Below the pieces are notes generated by a model that saw only the letters and a program-made list of their open reading frames with translations, searched no databases and was not told where the DNA came from. This document shows, one piece after another, positions 1-5,970 of a DNA stretch of 9,669 nucleotides (its first letter is position 1; the number at the start of each line of letters is the position of its first letter). The translations under genes and the position numbers were made by a program. The DNA lies in assembly GCA_903870955.1 (NCBI GenBank), contig CAIQEX010000655.1, forward strand, positions 1 through 9,669. The letters are read 5' to 3'. The DNA comes from an uncultured beta proteobacterium (GTDB lineage: Bacteria; Pseudomonadota; Gammaproteobacteria; Burkholderiales; Burkholderiaceae_C).

Positions 1-557
1 AACAAGGCCACCATGGCTGAAACCGCCAGGCCCAATGCCGGCATTTCGAAAACCATCGCAGCAATCCCGGCGATCAAAGCGATGACCAGGCCCACGAACA
101 GAAAGCCTCCCATAAAGCTGAAGTCACGGCGGGTCATCAGTACATAGCTGGAGAGGGCCAGAAAAGTTGCGCCAGTGGCGCCCAAGGCCAGCGTGACGGT
201 TTGTGCGCCTCCTGGCAAAGCCAGGGAATGCGTCAGCAGTGGCCCCAGCGTGTAGCCCATGAAGCCGGTCAGTGCAAACACGGCAGGCAGAGCCCAGCCG
301 CTGTTTTGCAATTTGTGCACGGCGAACAGCAGGCCAAAGTAACCCGCCAGCGTAATGATCAAGCCGGGTGCCGGCAACTCCAGCGAGAGCGTGGCGGTCG
401 CGATGCCTGCGCTGAAGAGCAAGGTCATGGCCAGCAGCGCGTAGGTGTTGCGCAAGACACGCTTGACCGGGTCTGCGTGGGACACGCCGGACTGCTTTGC
501 CAGATCCGGATAGTGCCCGTGGTTGCCTGAAGGCATGGGTAGGTGTGCGTTGTTCAT
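1..557 (-). CDS. yccA: Bax inhibitor-1/YccA family membrane protein (3' end outside window)
   Basis: About 185 residues are visible from the ATG at 557 down to the left edge; the family is usually around 220-235 residues, so roughly the last one or two membrane segments are missing. The protein has a soluble N-terminus of about 35 residues, then successive hydrophobic segments. Recognisable family stretches are FMGYTLGPLL in the middle and SSYVLMTRRDFSFMGG near residue 145, both typical of YccA. In E. coli, YccA is an inner-membrane protein that interacts with and modulates the FtsH protease, limiting degradation of jammed SecY; that role is known for the family and not shown here. The start is supported by AGGAGA a few bases upstream. 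It lies 28 bp after the hpf stop on the same strand, so the two are probably co-transcribed. The family call is firm; the exact cellular role is inferred. Confidence 0.9.
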   Translation of the reverse strand, partial: MNNAHLPMPSGNHGHYPDLAKQSGVSHADPVKRVLRNTYALLAMTLLFSAGIATATLSLELPAPGLIITLAGYFGLLFAVHKLQNSGWALPAVFALTGFMGYTLGPLLTHSLALPGGAQTVTLALGATGATFLALSSYVLMTRRDFSFMGGFLFVGLVIALIAGIAAMVFEMPALGLAVSAMVAL

Positions 558-585
558 GGTGTTTCTCCTTGGGTTGGTGGGTGGT

Positions 586-942
586 TTAACTGTCGAGTGC
601 AAGTTTTGGGCTGCGGTCACGCACCGGCTTCTGGACGCGTTGCAGACTCCGTGTCAATACCCGCGTGGCACGGGTGAGGGACCGATCCAGCGCAGTGCGC
701 CAGTCACGCGCCAGTGATGCAATAACCACGGTGCCAACGCTTTCCGTCTTGAGTTCGACCTGACAGCGTTTGTCCACGCCACCCCTGGGGCCATTGACGT
801 CAGAGAACTGCACCTTGGCGCGCGGAACAGAAGCAGTCAATCGCCGCAAGACAAAGCGCACGCGCTGCTCGGAAAAATCGCGCATCTTTGCGCCATCGGC
901 ATCCCGCGATTCAAAAATGATCTGCATAGTCATGTTGGACAT
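586..942 (-). CDS. hpf: HPF/RaiA family ribosome-associated (hibernation) protein
   Basis: A 118-residue protein resembling the S30AE/HPF/RaiA ribosome-binding fold: an N-terminal beta strand (MQIIFESRD), a helix rich in Arg (residues 20-36), the strands VQFSDVNGPRGG (44-55) and CQVELK (60-65), and a C-terminal amphipathic helix full of Arg (83-103). Family members bind the decoding region of the 30S subunit and stop or protect idle ribosomes in stress or stationary phase. This one is the short type, lacking the C-terminal dimerisation domain of long HPF. The start is uncertain: ATGs at 942, 933 and 927 are all in frame, and none has a clear Shine-Dalgarno sequence; residues before MQIIFES are not conserved in the fold, so 927 is possible. 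It probably leads a two-gene transcript with yccA and is divergent from nhaR. Symbol given by family; raiA would be equally defensible. Confidence 0.87.
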   Translation of the reverse strand: MSNMTMQIIFESRDADGAKMRDFSEQRVRFVLRRLTASVPRAKVQFSDVNGPRGGVDKRCQVELKTESVGTVVIASLARDWRTALDRSLTRATRVLTRSLQRVQKPVRDRSPKLALDS

Positions 943-947
943 CCAGT

Positions 948-965
948 TGGTTAAGGTGGTTAAGG
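948..965. repeat. 9-bp tandem repeat, two copies, in the hpf leader
   Basis: TGGTTAAGG occurs twice with no gap (948-956 and 957-965), ending six bases before the first possible hpf start codon on the minus strand. Read on the hpf strand it is CCTTAACCA twice. It sits where a ribosome-binding site would be expected, and no purine-rich site is present. It could be a regulator site or simple slippage; nothing here decides which. Confidence 0.6.
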
Positions 966-995
966 AAGAGCCAAAGATAGGGCTAAGTTGAATTC

Positions 996-1036
996 TAAAA
1001 AAGCAGATAATTTCTTATCGAGATTCCTAAAAAAGC
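996..1036. repeat. 9-bp direct repeat spaced 32 bp upstream of nhaR
   Basis: TAAAAAAGC is present exactly at 996-1004 and 1028-1036, start-to-start distance 32 bp, close to three helical turns. Similarity extends to the flanks: ATTC lies before both copies and a GA shortly after both. The second copy ends five bases before the nhaR ATG and supplies the only weak Shine-Dalgarno-like purines (AGCGGA). It is a candidate operator pair or a small duplication; function is unproven. Confidence 0.55.
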
Positions 1037-1041
1037 GGACC

Positions 1042-1926
1042 ATGAGTACCTCCTTCAATTACAAACATCTGTACTACTTCTGGGTGGTGGCCAAAGAAGG
1101 TGGCATCTCACGCGCGGCTGAAAAGCTGGACATGGCAGTGCAGACCGTTAGCGCGCAGGTGCGTGAACTGGAGCGATCCCTGGGGTATGCGCTACTCAAG
1201 CCCGCCGGGCGTGGGCTGGTGCTGACCGAGGCGGGACAGGCCGCCATGCACCAGGCCGACCTGATTTTTCAATTGGGTGAGGATCTGCCGGCTCGGGTAC
1301 GTGATGCAGTGAGCACGCCTGCCGTGCGTTTGTCGGTGGGCGTCTGTGATGGCCTGCCCAAACTGGTCGTGCACCGCCTGCTGCGCCCCGTGATTGCCGA
1401 GCCCAACTTGCACCTGTTGTGCCATGAAGGGGAATTGGATGACTTGCTGGGCGATCTGGCCTTGCACCGGCTGGACATTGTGCTGGCGGACCGGCCCGCA
1501 CCGGTCAACCCCAACATCAAGCTCTACAGCCACCCGATGGACTCGTCCACCATCGGTTGGTACGGCACACCCGCTTTGGTGAAGGCTGCGCGCAAGGACT
1601 TCCCAGAATGCCTGAGCGAGGTTCCGGTGTTGTTGCCCACTGCGCATACCGCCATGCGCGGCAGATTGGACAAGTGGTTTGAGCAACGGGCCATCCGGCC
1701 CCGGATCGTCGGCGAATTTGCCGACGGCGCGCTACTAAAGACCTTCGGTGCCAGCGGTATGGGCGTGTTTCCCGCGGCTGAATGGGTGCACGATGACCTG
1801 CTGGCCCATTACGCAGTGCAGCGTCTTGGACCGTGCGAAGGGGTCACCGAACACTTCTTTGCGATAGGCACCGAAAAGAAAGTGCTGCACCCGCTGGTGC
1901 AAAGGCTGTTGCAACCGGCGCCATAA
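1042..1926 (+). CDS. nhaR: NhaR-type LysR family transcriptional regulator
   Basis: A 294-residue LysR-type regulator. The N-terminus FNYKHLYYFWVVAKEGG, then a winged helix-turn-helix through about residue 63 (ISRAAEKLDMAVQTVSAQV as the recognition region), is close to the start of E. coli NhaR, and LLKTFGASGMGVFPA (231-245) is the matching signature in the C-terminal effector half. NhaR in E. coli responds to sodium and activates nhaA, osmC and pga genes; in betaproteobacteria NhaR-like proteins often lie away from nhaA, and no antiporter is visible here. The ATG at 1042 is preferred over an in-frame TTG at 988 because the family begins almost exactly with this residue. It is divergent from hpf-yccA, which are its most obvious candidate targets (inference). 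Its stop is only 10 bp from the convergent terB stop. Confidence 0.9.
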   Translation: MSTSFNYKHLYYFWVVAKEGGISRAAEKLDMAVQTVSAQVRELERSLGYALLKPAGRGLVLTEAGQAAMHQADLIFQLGEDLPARVRDAVSTPAVRLSVGVCDGLPKLVVHRLLRPVIAEPNLHLLCHEGELDDLLGDLALHRLDIVLADRPAPVNPNIKLYSHPMDSSTIGWYGTPALVKAARKDFPECLSEVPVLLPTAHTAMRGRLDKWFEQRAIRPRIVGEFADGALLKTFGASGMGVFPAAEWVHDDLLAHYAVQRLGPCEGVTEHFFAIGTEKKVLHPLVQRLLQPAP

Positions 1927-1936
1927 GTTCGCGCTG

Positions 1937-2371
1937 TCAAACGTACTGATTCAGTAGGGGCGCCGTCGTGCCGCGCTCCCTTTGCGGAAGAACTTGCCAG
2001 TGGCGGCTTATCGCGTCGAGCATCGCAAATTCGGCGTCAGACAGGTGCCCGTCTGCATAGATGACCGACCGAGCAATTCGCAGCACCTGCGCTTGCAAAA
2101 GCGGGCTATCTATTTCTGCCGTGAGCGAAGCCATCAGCTCTTCACCAACGCGCGTCAGGATGGAGCGACCTTCGAACCCTTCCATCAGAAGATCTTCACA
2201 CAGCGTCTGCACGATGCCGGGCATGTCTTTGGGTTCCAGACCCAAGTCAAGCACGCCACCGAGCCCATTCAAGACTTCGAATTCGGATTTACTGGCATTG
2301 CCGTCGGAAATGAGGACGAGTGCCACCAGACGTGCGGCGGCTTCGGGGCTATTGCGTGGGTAAGTGCGCAT
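1937..2371 (-). CDS. TerB family tellurite-resistance-type protein
   Basis: A 144-residue, mostly helical, soluble protein of the TerB superfamily. Two matching acidic motifs define it: SDGNASKSE at 22-30 and YADGHLSDAE at 105-114, each with Asp-Gly followed six residues on by Glu. Such paired motifs form the metal-binding, internally duplicated TerB core. TerB proteins are known partners of TerC in membrane-associated metal-sensing or stress complexes. Here the gene follows the TerC gene on the same strand after 39 bp, with its own site (AGGA, eight bases before the ATG), so a terC-terB transcript is likely. No TerD/TerZ-type gene is present, so this is not a classical ter tellurite operon. 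It ends 10 bp from the convergent nhaR stop with no visible terminator between them. Confidence 0.87.
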   Translation of the reverse strand: MRTYPRNSPEAAARLVALVLISDGNASKSEFEVLNGLGGVLDLGLEPKDMPGIVQTLCEDLLMEGFEGRSILTRVGEELMASLTAEIDSPLLQAQVLRIARSVIYADGHLSDAEFAMLDAISRHWQVLPQRERGTTAPLLNQYV

Positions 2372-2410
2372 GGTCGTTTTCCTGGGGTTGGTAAATGGGT
2401 TGAAAGGGTC

Positions 2411-3370
2411 TCAGCATTTCGGTGCAGGCCTGGCCGTACGCACGCTCAGCAGCATGGTCAGAGCCAGTATTCCCACCACTACGCCCAGAGAGAACAGCAC
2501 GGGAATTTTGAAGACATCGATCAGGCACATCTTGGTGCCGATAAACACCAGAATCACCGCCAGGCCATAGTTGAGCAAGTGGAATTTGCTGGCGACTGCT
2601 GCCAGCAGGAAGTACATGGCGCGCAAGCCCAGAATGGCAAATACATTGCTGGTCAGCACGACGAACGGGTCGCTGGTAATCGCGAAGATTGCCGGGATGG
2701 AATCCACCGCAAATATCACGTCGGTGAGTGCAATCAGGCAAATCACCATAAATAGCGGTGTGGCAATCTTCTTCCCGTTCTCCTGGGTCCAGAAGTTTTC
2801 GCCGTCGTAGTTCTTGCTGACGGGCAATAGTTTTCGCAGCAGTTTGAGTGCCGGGTTGTCGTTCAGGTCTGGCTCTTTACCCGCCGCCCACCACATTTTC
2901 ACGCCGGTCAGTATGAGGAAGGCGCCGAACACGTACAGGATCCAGTGGAACTCGGCCAACAACCACCCACCCACCAAAATCATGATGGTGCGCAACACAA
3001 TCGCTCCGATGATGCCGATCATCAGCACCCGCTTCTGGAAGTGCGTGGGCACAGCAAAGTAGGTGAAGATCATCAGGAACACAAAGATGTTGTCCACCGC
3101 AAGCGACTTCTCGATCAGGTAGCCAGTCAGGAATTCCAGCGACTTGGTGTTGGCGATCTCGGCAGAGCCGGTGCTGTCCTTCACCGCCCACCAGAACAAG
3201 CCGTTGAACACAAAGCTCAGGGCGATCCAGACCAGCGACCAGTTCAAGGCTTCCTTGACGCCGATGTCCTGCGCCCCCTGTTTTTTGAGTACCACGAAGT
3301 CGATGAAAAGCGACACCACAACGATGCCACCGAAGGCGGCCCAAAGCCAGAGGGGAGCAATTGTTTGCAT
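2411..3370 (-). CDS. TerC/Alx family integral membrane protein
   Basis: A 319-residue multi-pass inner-membrane protein of the TerC family, full length for the Alx/YgjT-like branch (about 320). Hydrophobic segments occur near residues 8-28, 43-62, 92-106, 115-138, 143-160, 203-222, 236-258, 267-282 and 288-309. Family hallmarks are EKSLAVDN at 87-94 and ALTDVIFAVDSIPA at 214-227, whose conserved acidic residues within membrane segments are thought to bind a divalent cation. Alx and related proteins are linked to manganese homeostasis and alkaline pH; the substrate here is unproven. The ATG at 3370 is chosen over an in-frame TTG at 3403 because AAGG lies six bases upstream and the family starts there. 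It leads a probable transcript with terB. The upstream leader lacks the GGGGAGTAG hallmark of the yybP-ykoY manganese riboswitch. Confidence 0.93.
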   Translation of the reverse strand: MQTIAPLWLWAAFGGIVVVSLFIDFVVLKKQGAQDIGVKEALNWSLVWIALSFVFNGLFWWAVKDSTGSAEIANTKSLEFLTGYLIEKSLAVDNIFVFLMIFTYFAVPTHFQKRVLMIGIIGAIVLRTIMILVGGWLLAEFHWILYVFGAFLILTGVKMWWAAGKEPDLNDNPALKLLRKLLPVSKNYDGENFWTQENGKKIATPLFMVICLIALTDVIFAVDSIPAIFAITSDPFVVLTSNVFAILGLRAMYFLLAAVASKFHLLNYGLAVILVFIGTKMCLIDVFKIPVLFSLGVVVGILALTMLLSVRTARPAPKC

Positions 3371-3487
3371 AGAAAACCTTACACCTTGCAAGTTAAAAAT
3401 CAACCGACCCGTGGAGGCAAGTTGCCATCAGGGCACTTGAATGCGCCGCTACACGACTGACGCAAGTCTATTGAAGTTTCAGCATGT

Positions 3488-3503
3488 TTAATCAGAATTA
3501 ATC
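3488..3503. repeat. TTAATC direct repeat at 10-bp spacing in terC/DUF2062 intergenic region
   Basis: TTAATC occurs at 3488-3493 and 3498-3503, start-to-start 10 bp, about one helical turn, in the AT-rich middle of the divergent intergenic region. The spacing would suit two recognition helices on one face of DNA, but AT-rich promoter DNA can produce this by chance. Confidence 0.4.
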
Positions 3504-3505
3504 CA

Positions 3506-3537
3506 GTTTTTAGTTCGTAAAAACAGGAGTGTTTTTG
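3506..3537. promoter_or_regulatory. three-segment alternative-pairing element in the terC/DUF2062 intergenic region
   Basis: GTTTTTA at 3506-3512 and TAAAAAC at 3518-3524 form a perfect 7-bp inverted repeat around a 5-base loop, extended by a CC/GG pair beyond one A-A mismatch (3503-3527). The right arm can instead pair over 6 bp with GTTTTT at 3531-3536. The middle segment can thus pair with either neighbour but not both, on either strand. This is a possible switching leader for terC or a palindromic operator. The stems are AT-rich and weak as RNA, and no transcription start is known, so the regulatory reading is tentative. Confidence 0.35.
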
Positions 3538-3611
3538 CACATTTTCCTGCTTCCTGAGTCTGGGAATGCCCCGCACCATGCGTGCCATACAGATCAGAAA
3601 GACCCAATGCC

Positions 3612-4142
3612 ATGACAGGCCCATCAATGCACTGGAGCGACCGGTTTAGCGCGTTGCTACCCAAGCGGGAATCCCTGCTTTCTCACGCCTGGCTGCGCCC
3701 CATTGCCAATCGCCTGCTTGATCCGATGCTCTGGAGGTTTCAACATGAAGCCGTGGCGCGCGGTGTGGCGGTTGGAACCTTTTGGGCCTTTGTCATTCCA
3801 GTCGCCCAAATACCCGTGGCGGTGGCGCACTGCACCTGGTGGCGTGCCAACATACCGACAGCCACCGCCATGACGATGGTCACCAATCCGCTAACGATTG
3901 GATTCTGGCTCTGGATGGCCTATCAAGTCGGAGCAATTTTCTTGAGCGCGCCCCAATCGCTGGCCACAGCAAACAGAGAGGGTGCGTCCTCCTGGCTTAT
4001 AGAGTACGGATGGCCGACCGTGCTGGGCATGGGCATGTTCGCGACCTGCGGTGCAGCCTTGGGATATCTGGCCGTCAAGTGGGTTTGGCGCCTTCGCATC
4101 TGGCTTAAACGCCGTACACGCCGGGCAAACGGCATCGTTTGA
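3612..4142 (+). CDS. DUF2062 domain-containing membrane protein
   Basis: A 176-residue protein matching the DUF2062 pattern. A basic amphipathic N-terminus (RFSALLPKRESL, then HEAVARGVAVGTFWAF) leads into the membrane segment FVIPVAQIPVAVA (60-72), the stretch RANIPTATAMTMVTNP (78-93) with the conserved TNP, a second membrane segment (96-112), a third near 134-158, and a strongly basic tail (WLKRRTRR). Members are small inner-membrane proteins of unknown function, common in proteobacteria. The ATG at 3612 has AGAAAG about nine bases upstream; an in-frame GTG at 3582 would add ten unconserved residues. It is divergent from terC and 58 bp upstream of psiE on the same strand, possibly one transcript. 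I can describe the family but not assign a function. Confidence 0.85.
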   Translation: MTGPSMHWSDRFSALLPKRESLLSHAWLRPIANRLLDPMLWRFQHEAVARGVAVGTFWAFVIPVAQIPVAVAHCTWWRANIPTATAMTMVTNPLTIGFWLWMAYQVGAIFLSAPQSLATANREGASSWLIEYGWPTVLGMGMFATCGAALGYLAVKWVWRLRIWLKRRTRRANGIV

Positions 4143-4200
4143 TTTCCGCGTTTACGAAGCATGCCAGTTGCCGAGGTCAACCTGAAATGAATGGGGAAAT

Positions 4201-4560
4201 ATGAACATTAAGCACCTTATCGATGTCGCCGAAAAGCTCTTCCTGGTCCTTATCGCTGGATTCACCGTAATCGGGATGGGTCAAGAAATACTGTTGCTGA
4301 TTGAAAATCGGCATGTGGCACTTCAGGACCTGTTGCTGATGTTTATCTATGCTGAAGTATTGGGAATGCTGGGCGCGTTCTATAGCAAGCAGCGCAATCT
4401 GATCACCTTGCCTTTGTTCATTGCGATTACGGCGCTAAGCCGTTTGATCATTCTGCAGGGAAAGGATTCCAACCCGATTGTTTTGCTTTATGAGTCTGCC
4501 GCGATCTTGCTGATCGTCGTGTCTTGCTGGGTCATCAGCCGAATGCGACCTGAAGAGTGA
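4201..4560 (+). CDS. psiE: PsiE family (phosphate-starvation-inducible) membrane protein
   Basis: A 119-residue small membrane protein with four predicted membrane segments (about 13-33, 43-61, 68-86 and 95-113), the topology and approximate size of PsiE (136 residues in E. coli). Matching stretches are LQDLLLMFIYAEVLGML (41-57), with the conserved acidic residue inside the second segment, and ITALSRLIIL (76-85). In E. coli psiE is induced by phosphate starvation and its biochemical role is unknown. The site GGGGAA lies just before the ATG. No sequence resembling a Pho box is visible in the 58 bp upstream, so phosphate control in this organism is not supported unless transcription starts further upstream with the DUF2062 gene. 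The family call is good; the symbol is by family. Confidence 0.82.
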   Translation: MNIKHLIDVAEKLFLVLIAGFTVIGMGQEILLLIENRHVALQDLLLMFIYAEVLGMLGAFYSKQRNLITLPLFIAITALSRLIILQGKDSNPIVLLYESAAILLIVVSCWVISRMRPEE

Positions 4561-4585
4561 CGCAATGCGGTAACCAGCGGCTCAA

Positions 4586-4613
4586 GCCAAGCAAATATGG
4601 CCAAGCAAATCTG
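4586..4613. repeat. 14-bp tandem repeat between psiE and the HD-GYP gene
   Basis: GCCAAGCAAATATG (4586-4599) is followed directly by GCCAAGCAAATCTG (4600-4613), 13 of 14 bases identical. It lies in the 101-bp gap between two convergent genes, where no stem-loop terminator with a T-run is seen. It most simply reflects a recent small duplication; it may vary in copy number between strains. Confidence 0.7.
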
Positions 4614-4661
4614 GCGCTGTCGTCATCCGCCAAATCCCCAAACAGAAAACTAGAAACTAGC

Positions 4662-5915
4662 CTATTCGCTTACTGGATGCATGGCCAATTCGGCAGCAAT
4701 TGCCGTTTGATGGCATGCTGCAAAGTCAGACTCAATGAAGCCGACGATGGTTGGGTCCAGCTTCCCATTCCTAACCTCTTCCTGCATGATGTGCAGAATG
4801 TCCGGCTTTGCCAGCGCTGCGCGATAAGGGCGATTCTGGGCCAGGGCCTGAAACACATCGGCAGCGGCAACTATTCGGCTTTCGAACGAAATTTCGTCAT
4901 TTTTGCGGTGGTAGGGATAGCCACTGCCGTCGAGGCGTTCATGGTGTTGGCCCGCCCACAGGGCAACCTCTTCCAGTCCATGGATGTTCTTCAGAATGCT
5001 GTAGGTATCAAAACTATGGCGCTGAACATTTGCGTATTCAAGTTCAGTCAACTTGCCGTTCTTCTCCAACAGCTCGTCTGGCACCCGCAGTTTTCCCAAG
5101 TCGTGCAAAAGCCCGGCCAACTCCAACATTTCGCAGGTTCGCTCAGGCAGTTGGAAATGCTCTCCCAGATACCGGGCGACCATTGCAACCCCCTCCGAGT
5201 GTTCGCGGGTGAAGGTGCTTTTGGCGTCCACAATGCGGGAAAAGACCCGCACCAGATTTCTCAACTCGTGGAACTCGATTTGAACCGTATCGGTGTCAAA
5301 AATCCATTGGGCAACATAACCACCTACGTGTTCACCTTCCAAGGTAAACCAGAAAGCTTCGTTGGCAGCAACGTCCAGAAAACTATCCACCAGGACGGGC
5401 GCGAACCACGCGCCACGTTTCTCCAGAATTTTTACGCGCACCGCATCTTTGGTCAGGAGGAGGTTGCCTGACGTACCTCTGGCGGTAAGGCACGTGATGT
5501 CGATGCGGTCTGCCAGATAAATGCAGTTTGCAATCAGCCTGTCCTGTTCTGCGATGGCACTATCTTGTAGATCTTGCCAGTGTGTATGGTGGTAACGAAT
5601 GAAGTTGGCAAACGGGCTCAACAGAGTGCACGATTCCATGAGTTCAGCACCACGTTTGCAATGGTCCCCCTCGTTTTCCCATTCAAACTGCGCAAGTCGC
5701 GCATGAATCAGCGTTTTGGAAACGCCGCAATCGTGAAGGATCGCGGCTTGAAACAGGTCATCAATACGGGCCTTGGGCCAGCCACATCGCTTGGCAATTT
5801 CTGCAGCAATGTAAGCCACGCGTTTGCCGTGGTGAATGTGGGTAATCCCCACGAGGTCCAGGGCGTCTGACAACGAGTAAATGGCTTGATGAAGATTTAA
5901 ATTGAAACTCGACAA
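4662..5915 (-). CDS. Tandem HD-domain protein with C-terminal HD-GYP (c-di-GMP phosphodiesterase)
   Basis: A 417-residue cytoplasmic protein without membrane segments. Residues 25-140 form a first HD domain: HHGKR (28-32), HDCG (61-64), HH (109-110) and ADRID (135-139) supply the metal-binding pattern. A connecting region (145-230) is followed by a full HD-GYP domain: EHSEG (238-242), HDLGK (271-275), QRH (298-300), HHERLDGSGYP (324-334) and AADVFQAL (351-358). The complete catalytic set predicts hydrolysis of c-di-GMP, lowering the second messenger that promotes biofilm over motility. The start is a TTG at 5915, supported by AGGGGA six bases upstream; no in-frame Met exists before residue 93. 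It has no receiver domain, so its input is unknown; the first HD domain may sense a ligand or be a second hydrolase. It is divergent from betC and 1.7 kb from a chemoreceptor gene, a possible but unproven link. Confidence 0.92.
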   Translation of the reverse strand: MSSFNLNLHQAIYSLSDALDLVGITHIHHGKRVAYIAAEIAKRCGWPKARIDDLFQAAILHDCGVSKTLIHARLAQFEWENEGDHCKRGAELMESCTLLSPFANFIRYHHTHWQDLQDSAIAEQDRLIANCIYLADRIDITCLTARGTSGNLLLTKDAVRVKILEKRGAWFAPVLVDSFLDVAANEAFWFTLEGEHVGGYVAQWIFDTDTVQIEFHELRNLVRVFSRIVDAKSTFTREHSEGVAMVARYLGEHFQLPERTCEMLELAGLLHDLGKLRVPDELLEKNGKLTELEYANVQRHSFDTYSILKNIHGLEEVALWAGQHHERLDGSGYPYHRKNDEISFESRIVAAADVFQALAQNRPYRAALAKPDILHIMQEEVRNGKLDPTIVGFIESDFAACHQTAIAAELAMHPVSE

Positions 5916-5921
5916 TTTTCT

Positions 5922-5927
5922 TCCCCT
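5922..5927 (-). promoter_or_regulatory. Ribosome-binding site fixing the TTG start of the HD-GYP gene
   Basis: AGGGGA on the minus strand, six bases from TTG at 5915. This strong site at ideal spacing, and the lack of any nearby in-frame ATG or GTG giving an intact first HD domain, decide the start codon. Confidence 0.7.
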
Positions 5928-5970
5928 AGGTTTGTTTCAGTATAAGCACGAAGTGGGGCACTTTGGCAGC

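Noticed and set aside
988..1041. N-terminal extension of NhaR from a TTG at 988
   Set aside because: The NhaR family begins at the MSTSFNYKHLYYFW residue encoded from 1042; the extra 18 residues are Lys/Ser-rich and come from the repeat-bearing leader.
1982..2755. 257-residue plus-strand open frame opposite terB and terC
   Set aside because: Rich in Gln, His and Arg, spans two recognised minus-strand genes and their gap, and has no recognisable domain; it is a shadow frame of GC-rich coding DNA.
1937..3370. Tellurite-resistance genomic island
   Set aside because: Only TerB- and TerC-family proteins are present, with no TerD/TerZ/TerA proteins, mobility genes or base-composition shift; both families are common housekeeping genes.
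3371..3611. Possible yybP-ykoY manganese riboswitch upstream of terC
   Set aside because: The conserved GGGGAGTAG segment is absent on the minus strand; only a small GGCA-TGCC hairpin and the AT-rich alternative stems are seen.
3582..3611. GTG start for the DUF2062 protein
   Set aside because: It adds ten residues with no family resemblance, and the ATG at 3612 has a usable purine-rich site upstream.
3400..3627. 75-residue minus-strand frame in the terC/DUF2062 intergenic region
   Set aside because: Overlaps the DUF2062 start, has no ribosome-binding site, hydrophobic pattern or recognisable motif, and covers the repeat-rich promoter region.
4143..4200. Pho box upstream of psiE
   Set aside because: No CTGTCAT-like direct repeats are present in the 58 bp before the gene.
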